Assembly (NCBI GenBank): GCA_903632075.3
Contig: CAHIKZ030003330.1
Span: 1-64,000, forward strand
Source of the DNA: Acanthosepion pharaonis
Taxonomy: Eukaryota > Mollusca > Cephalopoda > Sepiida > Sepiidae
Direction of reading: 5' to 3'
DNA: 64,000 nt
Shown here: in pieces, positions 48,601 to 58,274 of the stretch
Numbering within the stretch: position 1 is the first letter of the stretch
How the letters are laid out: the number at the start of each line of letters is the position of its first letter
Position numbers and translations under genes: made by a program
Notes under the pieces: generated by a model
Database searches by the model: none
The model's input: the letters and a program-made list of their open reading frames with translations, nothing else
Told to the model about the DNA's origin: nothing

Positions 48601-49110
48601 GAGATCAAACCCATCGATAAAGTCCCGAAATGGTTTCACATCCGGGTTGTTATAGTACCTTGTTTGTGCCCTATACGATCTATGTCGGGGTCAAGGACGG
48701 CATTCCAATCCCCCGCTAAAACTACCCGACGAGACGTCGTCAAGAACGGCGCGATCTGCCGAAACAAAGCAGGCCGCTCGGAATGGATATTGGGCGCATA
48801 AACCCCAATAAGACGTAGAACCTTATCCTTTATGGTAACATCCAGCACACAAAGCCTGCCCGCCGGATCCGCGAAGACAAGGGTACATGCAGCCTTCAAA
48901 GACCTGCTCACTAGCCAAAGACACCCCTCGAACGACCATCAAAACATGCTGAATAAAGGGCGAACCCTTAGACAGTATATCCCCACGATCATGAGAAAAA
49001 ACGGGTCTCTTTATACAACGACCATTAACCCCGAGGCGCTGAAGGTCACGAGAGAGCCTCGCCCTGCGAGATATCGGACCTCAGGCCCGGACATTCAAAG
49101 TAGCTAACCA
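45670..49110 (-). pseudogene. Tx1/L1-like LINE ORF2 (endonuclease-reverse transcriptase), several frameshifts
   Basis: The N-terminal apurinic-type endonuclease is read in two frames: LRLIGVYAPNIHSERPALF and VVLAGDWNAVLDPDIDR (48,636-48,911), then FDLVDKFRNEHP and SYLDRVLVRR (48,442-48,639). RT blocks follow: FRSLTMLNTDLKILAKILAN, INLDQSKAFDRVDHRFLEAV and SIRQGCPLS (47,126-47,710). After another shift comes the catalytic YADD (about 47,049-47,060), then GAKINRDKSVINCG and IKILGVWFGPDLQ. The C-terminal part has SFLWRGKDP and EGGLGMPSI (46,035-46,826), with CRRCTGEVETIGHAFF, and ends with KRWVNLARMCRVKGADLEWH near 45,675. This is the usual Tx1-type layout with frameshifts between blocks, so it is not active. 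A stop-free translation cannot be read at any single register. Confidence 0.88.
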
Positions 49111-50600
49111 AAGTGCCATTGTGAAACCGATTTGGTTGCCCTTCCGGATAGAACATGGCTCAGAAGGGACACCGACAGCCTGTCCCAATGAACCAGACAA
49201 GCCGCCGATGTCCGTCCAGGATAGGTTAGTTTAAGATAATATACAGGGATGGGTGAACATAAATAGGGACCCTCCTTTACATTTTTTAGTTTCATCTAAA
49301 TTTTCTTCGATGAGGACGGCAGCTGGGGGCACCATTTTTCAATGACGACTTTGCCTCCTCTATCATGCTCCAAATCTCCCGCGTACCCGGGCCAGTTCTA
49401 ACAACAGTCAGCAGATTTCGGGCCTTATATATTTTTTCTCCGGCACCTCCACATCCACACCCTTGATGTGCCGGTGTATATATAGGATTTTCAAAGGGCA
49501 AAGGTTCTTTGTTTGAAGTTGAAGACCCTTTCCGCCTGATGGGGATACGCGGCAGACGTCTTCCCTGTGAGATATAATTGGTTTGACTTTTTTCTTTTTT
49601 TCTCTGTAGCAGCTTTTTGAGAGTCTGGCTTCTTAATTTTTTTCTGTGGTGTCTGAATAGGTGTTGGAATGGGTGTGATGTTTGGAGTAGTGGAGGGTGT
49701 CATGAATTGAAGGCGTCCTTACAGGTGACGGTTTTAGAGAATGAAAATTTTTTCGTTGGTGAGTTCGACAGTGATTTTGGAGGAAGAGGTTTCAAGAACG
49801 GTTTTTTGATGAAGTAGGGAAGACGGGGCAGAGAATAGAGGGGCCGGTGCCCCCAGCGATTTTGGTGTTTACCCCGCTTAGCCTCCAACTTTATTTTTTT
49901 AATTTCTTTTAAGTCCAGGATCTTTCGCCAGCTTGGTTCATTTATTTTCTGGGTTTCGGAAGCATTTTTTCATAAGACGCCGAGGCGTCGCCCTCAGAGC
50001 TGGTAGGTAGAGGAATGGGGCTGTAGGTGGCTTTGTCCTTGGGGTCATGCTGGGACTGAGGAACCGCTGTTTGGGTCTTTCCCTTGCCCCTAACTACGAG
50101 GTGCCATTCCCCCTCATCCTTCTCCTTATCCACACTTGTGGCAGGCGTTGGTTTCGGGGGTAATGAGGGTCGGGACCCAACCGAGGGATTTTGCCCATCG
50201 GTCCGCCTCGCAGCTAGGCCCATTACAGGCGCCGCGGATTTTTCCTTATCGGCCAAGGGGGGATTTTGGTCACCTGCGACCGGACCTCCAGGGGCCTTCT
50301 TCCCTGGGCAGGAGGAGGAAAGGTGACCAGTCTCTCCACACCTCCAGGAAGTTAGTCGCCGACCAGTCACTATGACCGGCATTTTCCGGTCGCCAAACAC
50401 CAAACAGTTGGGGACGGACTTGAAGGCCTTCTGGTCGAGCATTATATCGAAAGTCCATCCCCCGTCCAAATTGTCAGAGAGAGCCCCTAAAATTTGGCCG
50501 TACTGCATAAAAAATGCAGCCAGGAGCTCTCCCGAAATTTGAAGAGGAACCTCAAAAACGGCCGAAGCCCAGAAAAATAAAACCAACAAAAGAAATAGAA
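49111..50600 (-). pseudogene. Tx1-like LINE ORF1 (RNA-binding, broken zinc knuckle)
   Basis: The open frame 50,589-49,942 reads FEVPLQISGELLAAFFMQYG and GGWTFDIMLDQKAFKSVPNC. It continues PVIVTGRRLTSWRCGETGHL and SSSCPGKKAPGGP, then a Pro/Ser/Lys-rich tail. The knuckle should be C-x2-C-x4-H-x4-C, but the first Cys position is Ser (TCC instead of an expected TGC/TGT at about 50,345), so the zinc site is incomplete. Further pieces of a basic, Pro/Thr-rich tail are open at 49,491-49,703 and 49,292-49,501. The translation runs upstream straight into the 5' block without a convincing ATG, suggesting that an N-terminal part is deleted. ORF1 proteins of this group bind element RNA. Confidence 0.8.
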
Positions 50601-50770
50601 GAAATAAAAAATAAAACTTAAAACAATAACTTAACAGAAAAAGACTTAAAGATTGTCAATCCAGAATGGTTCCTGCAAATCTTCGCAAATTCGCTTAATC
50701 ACTTTCTAGCGGGCCAAACTCGTCACACAGAAAAACAATCACACACACAACCGGTCAGAAAAAGGCCAAG

Positions 50771-50785
50771 AAGCTGAGTGAATAC
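50771..50785. repeat. right target-site duplication candidate of the LINE pair
   Basis: Identical to 41,523-41,537. The sequence beyond it (TAATTCAACATTAAG) would have been contiguous with the left flank before insertion. Confidence 0.65.
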
Positions 50786-50871
50786 TAATTCAACATTAAG
50801 AAAGAGAGCTATTTATGGTGCAATGGAGCATCTCATTATGCTAAAGTGGGATAGTCCATTGCTTGGGCTGT

Positions 50872-51018
50872 GATTGGCTGCTGGTACCTGAGTGGAAGTA
50901 TTTCTATATAAATACCAGCTTGATTTCTCAGTTAGTTTGCAGGGTTTGTATTAAGTTACAACCTGCTTTATTTTTGTCTGCCAGCTGGACGCTAGCTGGG
51001 ACTCTTACGCCGGTAAGT
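50872..51018 (+). promoter_or_regulatory. candidate core promoter, short exon and splice donor
   Basis: A GATTGG (inverted CCAAT) at 50,872-50,877 and TATATAAATA at 50,905-50,914 are followed by TCTCAGTTA (initiator-like, A about 50,930). After ~83 bp comes a near-consensus splice donor CCG|GTAAGTGT at 51,013. The spacing TATA-to-Inr (~25 bp) is canonical. No downstream exon is recognised, and the short exon encodes nothing identifiable. It could belong to an unrecognised gene or a non-coding transcript, or be a chance combination. Confidence 0.45.
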
Positions 51019-51174
51019 GTTGTTTATTGCATTGTTATTCTACAATTTAACTCACAAAAAAGAAACTTAAAAATAAAAAGAAATTAAATTATTTTTCTTA
51101 AGTGAAAAAAATAATAAATAAAAATTATTTGATGCATGACACACTATATAAAGGAAGATGAATACATAAAAAAA

Positions 51175-51627
51175 CTAGAAATATTTTGTGAAACAGGAAA
51201 AAAAAACTTTGAAAATTATCATTCCATATTTAAAAAGAAGTTTATTGAAACATAGGGATGATGAAACATGGCAGTGAAATGAAAGAATTGGCCACAGCTG
51301 AAAATGTTTATATGTCATGGAGTTTTCCCTAAGGGGTGAGAGACAAGCCTTGAAACACAACCTTTTAACCATAATATCACTTATGATACACCATACTAAA
51401 AAAAAAAAAATAACATTTTGATGCACAAAAAAAAACATTTTTAAATTAAAAAATCATGACACCAAAACTTTTTACCATAATCATAAAAACTTTTGGTGTG
51501 ATGATTTGTATTAAGCCTTTTAATTTTTGCTTAGTCTCCAATTAATTATAAGTACAATGTTAATACAATTTGAATTTCTAGAAAATTTCATGAATTTAAG
51601 GAATGGGGGTAGCAGATGTAAAAAAAA

Positions 51628-51630
<3 letters not shown>
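51175..51630. other. AT-rich intergenic sequence
   Basis: No gene is recognised; A-runs near 51,198 and 51,400. The 87-codon minus-strand frame is Phe/Leu-rich by composition only. Confidence 0.4.

Positions 51631-51632
<2 letters not shown>

Positions 51633-51696
<64 letters not shown>
51633..51696. repeat. (AT)n microsatellite
   Basis: About 30 AT dinucleotides preceded by an A-run. The Tyr-Ile repeats in the overlapping frame (51,527-51,751) come from it. Confidence 0.95.
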
Positions 51697-51698
<2 letters not shown>

Positions 51699-51714
51699 AC
51701 CAAGATATTCTAGA

Positions 51715-52080
51715 AATAAAATTTTTTAAAAATTCATTCATTTTCATATAAGTCCTAAAAGTTTCATTAAAATCTGACAATTATTTGATTTTTTACAAGA
51801 ATTTCCAAATTAATATGTCATTTTTACCAGAAACACATACACAAAAATGTCCATTCCCACAAGTCTTACACAGTTGACAAAAACAAAAATTAAAAAAAAA
51901 AAAAATGTTGACCCAAATTTAGACTGTGTTAGAAAAGAGAAAAATTTTTTTTTAAATATAATTAAAAAATACATACTTTGTTCTTTCCTCTTAATAACAA
52001 ACATTTTGACAATAAAACTTTGTTTTTGAGTTTGGGACCTTTTTCATCATGCTATGCTGTTTTTATGCAAAAAAGTGAAT
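51715..52080 (+). repeat. dispersed AT-rich repeat, third locus
   Basis: This aligns with 360-680 and 6,240-6,540. It shares AGTCCTAAAAGTTTCATTAA (against AGTTCCTGAAAGTTTCATTA), GAC/GATAATTATTT, TTCTTTCCTCTTAATAA, TTGACAATAAAACTTTGTTT and CTTTTTCATCATGCTATGC. The last motif is also present in the inverted copy at 4,640-4,690. It shows that the 5.9 kb duplication contains a genuinely dispersed element. Confidence 0.75.
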
Positions 52081-52428
52081 TTACTTAGAGGAAGTCTATG
52101 TCAGGATAAAAGAAATCATTGCAACTCCTGCATCAGGAAAAATTGGGAGACAGGAAGCCAGTGCAATTTCTATGTCATTTGCAACATTGAGCTGGAGAAG
52201 GTAATGTGAATGGCATTATATGTCATTTTTCTCCAGTGTTTGCCGTCTGTGTATCATGCCATTTTAGCTGCGGTTGGCTAAAATGCACCCATCAAAAAGC
52301 TAGTTAAAATAGCAGATAATGTGGCACACCTAACTTCATAATACATGGTTCCCATTTCTGCCATACAGACACAGAAAGCAGATCTGCTGGTTTGACCCCT
52401 AGAGGGGCAGCGAAGTTTAAAGGCTAGG

Positions 52429-53150
52429 ATGGAAGACTTAGGAGGTTACAGAAGGTTAGCATTCCCCGCTTCCAAAGTAAAGGTCACACAAGAGCTAGTA
52501 GCAAAGACCCAATGTGTTACTTATACAGGAAATTTGGGGATAGGGCTAATTACTATAACCCCCCACCTCCTATTAATTCAATTCAAAACAGGGAAAAGCC
52601 CAAACTGGCAACCAGAGGTAATTTGGTGCACTGGAGGGGAAGATGTTTGTTGCTTACCATTTGTTTGGGACTGCACTACTGGTATATGTTTTCTGGTGGA
52701 CAGTGGTGCACAAATATCCTTAATTCCTGCAACTAGGGCAGATCTGTTAAAAGGCCCTCATAAACTTACCCTACAGGCAATAAATAAGTCACTCATCCAG
52801 ATATATGGTAAAGGCCTTACATTGAATTTGGGCTTGAGACAGAGTTTCAATCACTTCTTTATCTTAGCAGAATTAGAGAAGGCCATATTGGGGTTAGATT
52901 TCTTACACAAATTTGGTCTTCTCATTGATGTTCACAGATATTGTCTGACTGACCCTAAGAGAAATACGCAATCACCTGGAGACATTCATAATGTAATTCC
53001 ATTATATCCTACAGTGGCTAACACAGAGGATTACCCTATATTTTGTGAATTTTTAAAAAAGTTTGATATTACAAAACTGTTTTTTCACAAGGATACGCTA
53101 TCCTACACTATCACACACAACATAGCTACTAGCAGTCCTCCTGTTCGCAG
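52429..53150 (+). pseudogene. third Ty3/gypsy relic: gag tail and protease
   Basis: A gag end is readable: MCYLYRKFGDRANYYNPPP (from 52,512), a knuckle of the CYYHRRFG type in which the last Cys positions are lost. In the neighbouring frame the protease follows: CFLVDSGAQISLIPATRADL (about 52,688), LTLQAINKSLIQIYGKGLTL, ILGLDFLHKFGLLIDVHRYC. Then comes the start of the RT linker, THNIATSSPPVRS (about 53,115). After about 53,150 the similarity stops. The protease domain has no internal stop over about 240 codons, better kept than the rest. No LTR was found. Confidence 0.8.
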
Positions 53151-53269
53151 CCATCCTCATCCTTCCTTATTTGGATTCAGTGTTAGTATATCAATGGTTA
53201 CACTAATGCTAATATTAGTATTCAGTGTAGAGGAAAGCATTATTCTTCCCAGCATTAAATAGCCGACCA

Positions 53270-54010
53270 ATTATGATTGGCTTCTAAAAGATACTAATAA
53301 GACTTTTTTTTCTTTTGCTTGCATTTTGGGAATATTATTTCAGAAAATGCTCTATGAAATTATTTTTAATAGCATTTTGCTAGCATGGGAAATGAAACCA
53401 AAATATCTTTATTAGCTGAAATTTATTTTTGATACTTTAAATCAGGTCAACAAACATTGGCAATGTCAGATTTTATTATCAAAGTCAATGTTATTTTTTA
53501 TCTCTGAAATTCATGTTAACCAACGAATGTTGGTAAAAGTTTCAGCATATGTTTATATAAATATACCATGTGAATTTCAGCCTATTCTTTTCATTAGAAA
53601 TATTCAGAAGTGGTATGAGATTTGATTATGCAATTCAAGGATTATAAAGTATATAGTTACTGAGGCTTATGTTTGTTTGTTTTTTATTTCATTTAGAAAG
53701 ATTGTGTAATGGGTTAGAAGAAAGATATCTTAGAGAAATTATATTAAAGTTAATGAGTGATGGAAATTGCTAAAAAAATTAGAGAATGAGCATAAAAGAA
53801 ACTGAAAACATTGGCAAGATAAGTATAAGAAAAAAAATAATTGAAGACTAATGTGAGCGTTTTTTTTTTACAATTAAAATTTTAGGAAAATATTCTCCAT
53901 AATCTAATGTTTTATTGAAATTTAGGTTTTTGGTTTTTAATTTATTTTTCTGATAATGTGTAGTAACAACTGTAACTAGAAAAATCAGGACTTTCTAAAT
54001 TAATTGCAAC
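53270..54010. other. AT-rich intergenic sequence
   Basis: No gene or repeat recognised. Confidence 0.4.
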
Positions 54011-54137
54011 GGTAGGATTGGAATCCTCAGCACAAGGAGTTCCCTTAAAAGTAATTTGGCTTTTGTCCAAGTCTGAAGGCCAAGACCAAGAAAACTATCT
54101 GTGTACAGTTGTTCAGGACTTAAATTGGAAAGTCAGT

Positions 54138-54262
54138 GATTGGTTGAGGTGGCACAGAAATTGCCATGATGCTCTCTATATAAAGGCAGAAGTTACATGA
54201 ACCTTCCTTTTTTGCTGGTAGATAACACACAACACACTGTCATTTGTTTTATCATGGTAAGT
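54138..54262 (+). promoter_or_regulatory. second candidate core promoter with splice donor
   Basis: GATTGG at 54,138-54,143 lies 33 bp before the A/T core of CTCTATATAAAGGC (TATATAAA 54,177-54,184). About 75 bp after the TATA box is ATG|GTAAGTC (donor at 54,257). The GATTGG-to-TATA spacing is almost the same as at 50,872. No downstream exon was recognised. An ATG directly before a donor would be an unusually short coding first exon. Confidence 0.4.
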
Positions 54263-54499
54263 CACCATTTTCTTCACCACAACCAGCCATTAGTGAAGTA
54301 GAAAAACAGTAAATTTCAACCATTATAAATACAAGAGAGGTTGAAAATGAGCTAAGCTAAGATTTTGTAGTGTTTCAGAATTTGGTGAGATACTTTACCA
54401 AAGATGACTGCATTGTATATTAATGCTTATCTTTGAATTGGACGAGATGGCGTAACCCTAGATGCAACCTACCAATATGCCACTGAGTAACATGCCACT

Positions 54500-54770
54500 A
54501 GTGTTTACTGCTGGTGGTCTGCTGTTGGACATATGCTGTGTTTATTTCAACAATGTTACCACTGGCAGATTGCCAGAGGCCCACTAGTGGCCTACTAGTG
54601 AGGCCACTAGCGGCTTGCATGTTTGGAATTTCTGATCCTAATGAAATGATGTCTAATCATGTAAAAGAGACACTTGTTGTGGCAGTATTATGTTCTTATG
54701 TTTTTTATGACACTGTATCTGAATGGGATGGAACTTTTGAAAAAAAAAATGTCTAAGTACTCACATTTGA
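54500..54770 (+). other. short open frame beside palindromic CACTAGTG repeats
   Basis: The 80-codon frame (54,514-54,756) contains repeats of GCCACTAGTG / CCCACTAGTGGCC-type words (54,485-54,610), some nearly self-complementary. I do not recognise the translation and consider it unlikely to be a gene. Confidence 0.3.
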
Positions 54771-54939
54771 TAATATTGATCTTCAAATTTCTTCATTTAC
54801 TTCTGCTTTCATAAAGTTTTTCTTACTTTGCTGGATGCAGAACATTTCAATTTACTCTAACCATGTCACTATAGTTTCCAGTGCATGTAACTAATCAGTC
54901 AACATTGGAAATGTGTAAGTATTGAAACCAAATGCAAGT

Positions 54940-55240
54940 CCTCATCTTTGTTGTCACAATGTTTTGGTCGTTGTACCTTCTGACCCTCATCAAGTGTGTA
55001 TCGAGCTTTTAACTTAGAGCAAATTCTCAACTGAAGTCATTATTTAATCTATGGAGATTGACTCTCCTTGTTCTACTGCCTACAGATATCTCATCTTGTT
55101 AATACTAGTAGTACTGCTCAATTGCTCGCACTGAATCCAAATACATAATGCCTGACCAGGGATTGAACTCACAATTACTGTATCACAAAATTTACAAACC
55201 AACTATTTAATCCACTAGACCATAATCCTGCAAAATATGA
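54940..55240 (-). repeat. SINE copy with tRNA-like head (minus strand)
   Basis: On the minus strand, box A-like TGGTCTAGTGGATTAAATAG and box B-like GAGTTCAATCCCTGGTCAGG lie at about 55,220-55,160. The far end has the tail motif TACAACGACCAAAACATTGT (about 54,957-54,976), as in the other SINE/Penelope tails. The middle differs from the 34,745 copy, so it may be a sister subfamily. Confidence 0.7.
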
Positions 55241-55244
55241 AAAA

Positions 55245-57260
55245 TTGTAAAAAGTATATGAAAAATCTATGCCTTTCACTGGTCAGAAATATGGGTGATA
55301 ACTAAAAAAAAAGATAATCAGAAAATAACAAATGCCTGCCTTGTTGCCAATGGTTATGAAGTAGATTTGGCAAGCTTTAACTTTTGTGCTTACAAAAGGA
55401 CGTTTTTTTTTATTCTCTATCTTCACTCCCTTGGCAATATTTATTTATAAGATTGTAAAAAATATGTGAACCAAGTCAAATGCTATGTTTACTATTTACC
55501 TTTGATAAAAATAATTATTATTTACCATTTTATAAAGAAAAAATGTGAAAAATCTTTTATTCAAAATTTTTAAAAACAAAATTATCAAAATATGTAAACC
55601 ATTTACAATGAAATATTTATTATATATCATTTTATAAATAACTATGAGAACAAGTCTTTTTATTCATAATTTTATAAACATATAAATAAATTGTTGCACA
55701 AAAGAAATGCCTTGAAAATGTGTTTTTTTTCAAAATTTAGAATAACAGTTACTCATCATTTTCTGTTTATTTAAATTTTTAATAAATTTATGAATAAAAA
55801 TATTTATTTTTTTTAAATTAATAAATAATAAACATTGTATTAGCTGGTTAGCATTTTTAGAATGGTGTAAATCTAAAAATATTCTTGTAAATAAACAACT
55901 TTATGAATAAATAGTGTTTAATATTTTAAATTCTCAAAGAACAAAAAATGCATTAATCCACTTTCATATGCTTGGATTTTATTAAAATTCAAATCATTGC
56001 TTTTTATAACAACAAACATTCCCAATAGAGTGAAAGTAGTTAAAATAATAACAATGTCAACAACCCCCCCCCACAAAAAAAAAACGTCCTTTTGATCCAA
56101 TTCTTTTGTGTGCATGAAGGGGAAAGAAGATTTTAATATTTTTTAAGCAGATTCTCCAACCTGCAGCCAAAAAGCTATGTCTCTGGTGATGTTAGCAACA
56201 TTTGTTATGAGTTTGCAAGTTGAGAAAATTGATTTCACATCAGCATTTTTGTAGGGTAATATTTTGGAAAAGAGATATCATAATTTAACACCACCATAAC
56301 TAATTAAAGCCAAATTTATGCAATTATTAAAAAAACATAACTGCAAACAATTTTTGTCTAGTTAAGTTACACACACACACACACACACACACATAGACTA
56401 CACTCAAAACAAATTTTAAAACAAACACATATATACCAGAGTGCTAGCCATTATCAACACAACTCTTGCTTATAATTATGTCAATACATTTCTCTTGTAT
56501 AGGCTATAAAAGCTGAACAGAGCACAGAGAAAATTTTTTACATGCACACTAAACATAGAGGCTACCTGGAGCATGGCTAATTGCTTTTCTGACCATCATG
56601 CTTTGAAAATGACCTCCTGTGAACACAAACAGAGAATGGACTACACTATCACACATGACAAGCCCAAATTGATAGCTACCAAGCAGTCAACCTGGTTAAG
56701 AACATGCTCCTCCACACCTCAACACACACATTGGAATGTCACAGTATACTACTTACCAGAGACATTTTCATATGTTCTAAATGAAAATAAACCTTTGGTC
56801 ATTTCTTCAAACCAGTGTCTAATTTGTTTCTCTCTCCAACCAATTTCCACCTTGGATCAGTATTCTCTTAATTCATTGTTACAGGAAATATTTTAACTGT
56901 AGTGCTTTGCAAAGCTAACAAAGCATCTCTCAGGTAGAGACAATGAATTCAACAAACTTGTTAGTGAACAGGGTTGATGTGGCAAGAGTTAAAGAGATCT
57001 AAGATGAAATCCAAATTGAATGGATTGGGGGTTGCAATAAATCACAGACTGCCTTACAAAGGCAGGGGCTCCAAAAGATACTAAAAGATATTTTGCCTCA
57101 ATAACTGTTTTGATATTGAAAATAATTTCAAAAAGAGATTTACAATGTTAAACACAGTTATTTAACATTATTTTGTATTTAATGTAGTTTGTCTCCTTTA
57201 TTTAGCATAGCATTGGGTTTTAGAATAAAAATACTGAACAGCTAACATGTGTTATACTCA
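55245..57260. other. AT-rich intergenic sequence
   Basis: No gene recognised. An (AC)n microsatellite of about 12 units lies at 56,370-56,393. The 107-codon frame at 56,573-56,896 has no recognisable domain. Confidence 0.45.
56370..56393. repeat. (AC)n microsatellite
   Basis: About 12 AC dinucleotides. Confidence 0.9.
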
Positions 57261-57264
57261 TGCA

Positions 57265-57440
57265 AATGAGATGTCTTTCAGATTCACTGTGCATGTCATC
57301 CAGATTTGAGCATTAAGTAAACAAAACTTAAAAGGTCATTTTTGCAGGGGCTCTGAGCATGATATCTGGCCCACAAAACAAATCCCAAAAATACAAGACA
57401 TAAAATAAACCAATCGTGAAAGTTACTGCCAGAGAAATAA
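57265..57440 (+). repeat. dispersed repeat, copy 2
   Basis: Partner of 35,240-35,460: it shares GATTCACT, GGCTCTGAGCAT.ATATC, CACAAAACAAATCCCAAAAA and CCAATCGTGAAAGTTAC. A short echo of downstream words (CCACTCCAGGCCCCTCT at about 57,690; CCACTTCAGGCCTCTCT at about 57,916) suggests that the unit continues and is itself internally duplicated. Confidence 0.65.
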
Positions 57441-58089
57441 TATAAACAAATGATGAGCTTAGGAGCCTGTACATTTTATTTATAAGAATGCTGCATAAAT
57501 GAGTGATACAAAACATGATCAACAAACTGGCTATCTCAACACCAACATGGTGATTCTATTCAACCAATTTGACACACATATCTGCTTAAGAGCCACTCTT
57601 CTCCAAATATCCCCACCATACTCACATACAGTCATTCTGCAAAATACCCTCTGTATCAACAAAGTTAGATTTCAGACTTTGACTAATCCACTCCAGGCCC
57701 CTCTCAACATCTTCACTATGACCCAACATATCTGTTAACTCTTGATTTTACTAACAACACCCTTACACCAAATCGCTTCCCTGACCAATGTCAACTAAAG
57801 AACCTTATATCAACAATTTTGCTATCTTTTCATACCTCCTCACAGGATGGTTATTGCTGTTTTCCTTTGATTTCCCATCCAACCAGAATTATGCTTGATT
57901 AAGATTCATTAATCCACTTCAGGCCTCTCTTATTCTTACTACCATAACCTCAGTCAACTGACCCACCAACATGCATCAACTCCATGCCTTACCAACTCTA
58001 CCCACATTCAAAATTGCTACACCTCACCTGCACAAAGACATTCTACTTGCATCTGCTGCAGCAGCAAATACAAAAGAATTTTATATTTA

Positions 58090-58270
58090 TAATTATAAAT
58101 GTGTCACAAGCCAGAAAGTATGGAGCAACCAGTCAGGATTGAACTACTTATCTGTAACTGATTTGGTGAAATAAGTTTACTAACCATTACATTACGTCAA
58201 ATAGCACAATTTCTCATTGTTGTGAGCATAGTTCTCACTGAATTTGGGCCATATGCTTGATTAAGATGAC
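58090..58270 (-). repeat. tRNA-like SINE relic (minus strand)
   Basis: On the minus strand, box A-like GTAATGGTTAGTAAACTTAT and box B-like GTAGTTCAATCCTGAC are separated by about 35 bp. The sequence beyond (CTCACTGAATTTGGGCCATA on plus) resembles CGCACTGAATCCAAATACAT at 55,127, linking it to the SINE at 54,940. Confidence 0.6.
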
Positions 58271-58274
58271 TTTA

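Larger units (their letters stand above)
43017..50770 (-). mobile_element. Tx1-like LINE copy 2 (near full length, nested insertion)
   Basis: On the minus strand: 5' end block (50,561-50,770), ORF1 with a zinc-knuckle-like domain (about 50,589-49,300), ORF2 with endonuclease (about 48,911-48,440), RT (about 47,710-46,980) and a C-terminal domain to 45,670, then the 3' UTR. The 3' block is split: 45,085-45,125 continues at 43,178, so 43,179-45,084 contains inserted DNA. The GC content is clearly higher than that of the flanking DNA. Confidence 0.8.

Noticed and set aside
51527..51751. 74-codon frame with a Tyr-Ile run
   Set aside because: Encoded by the (AT)n microsatellite.
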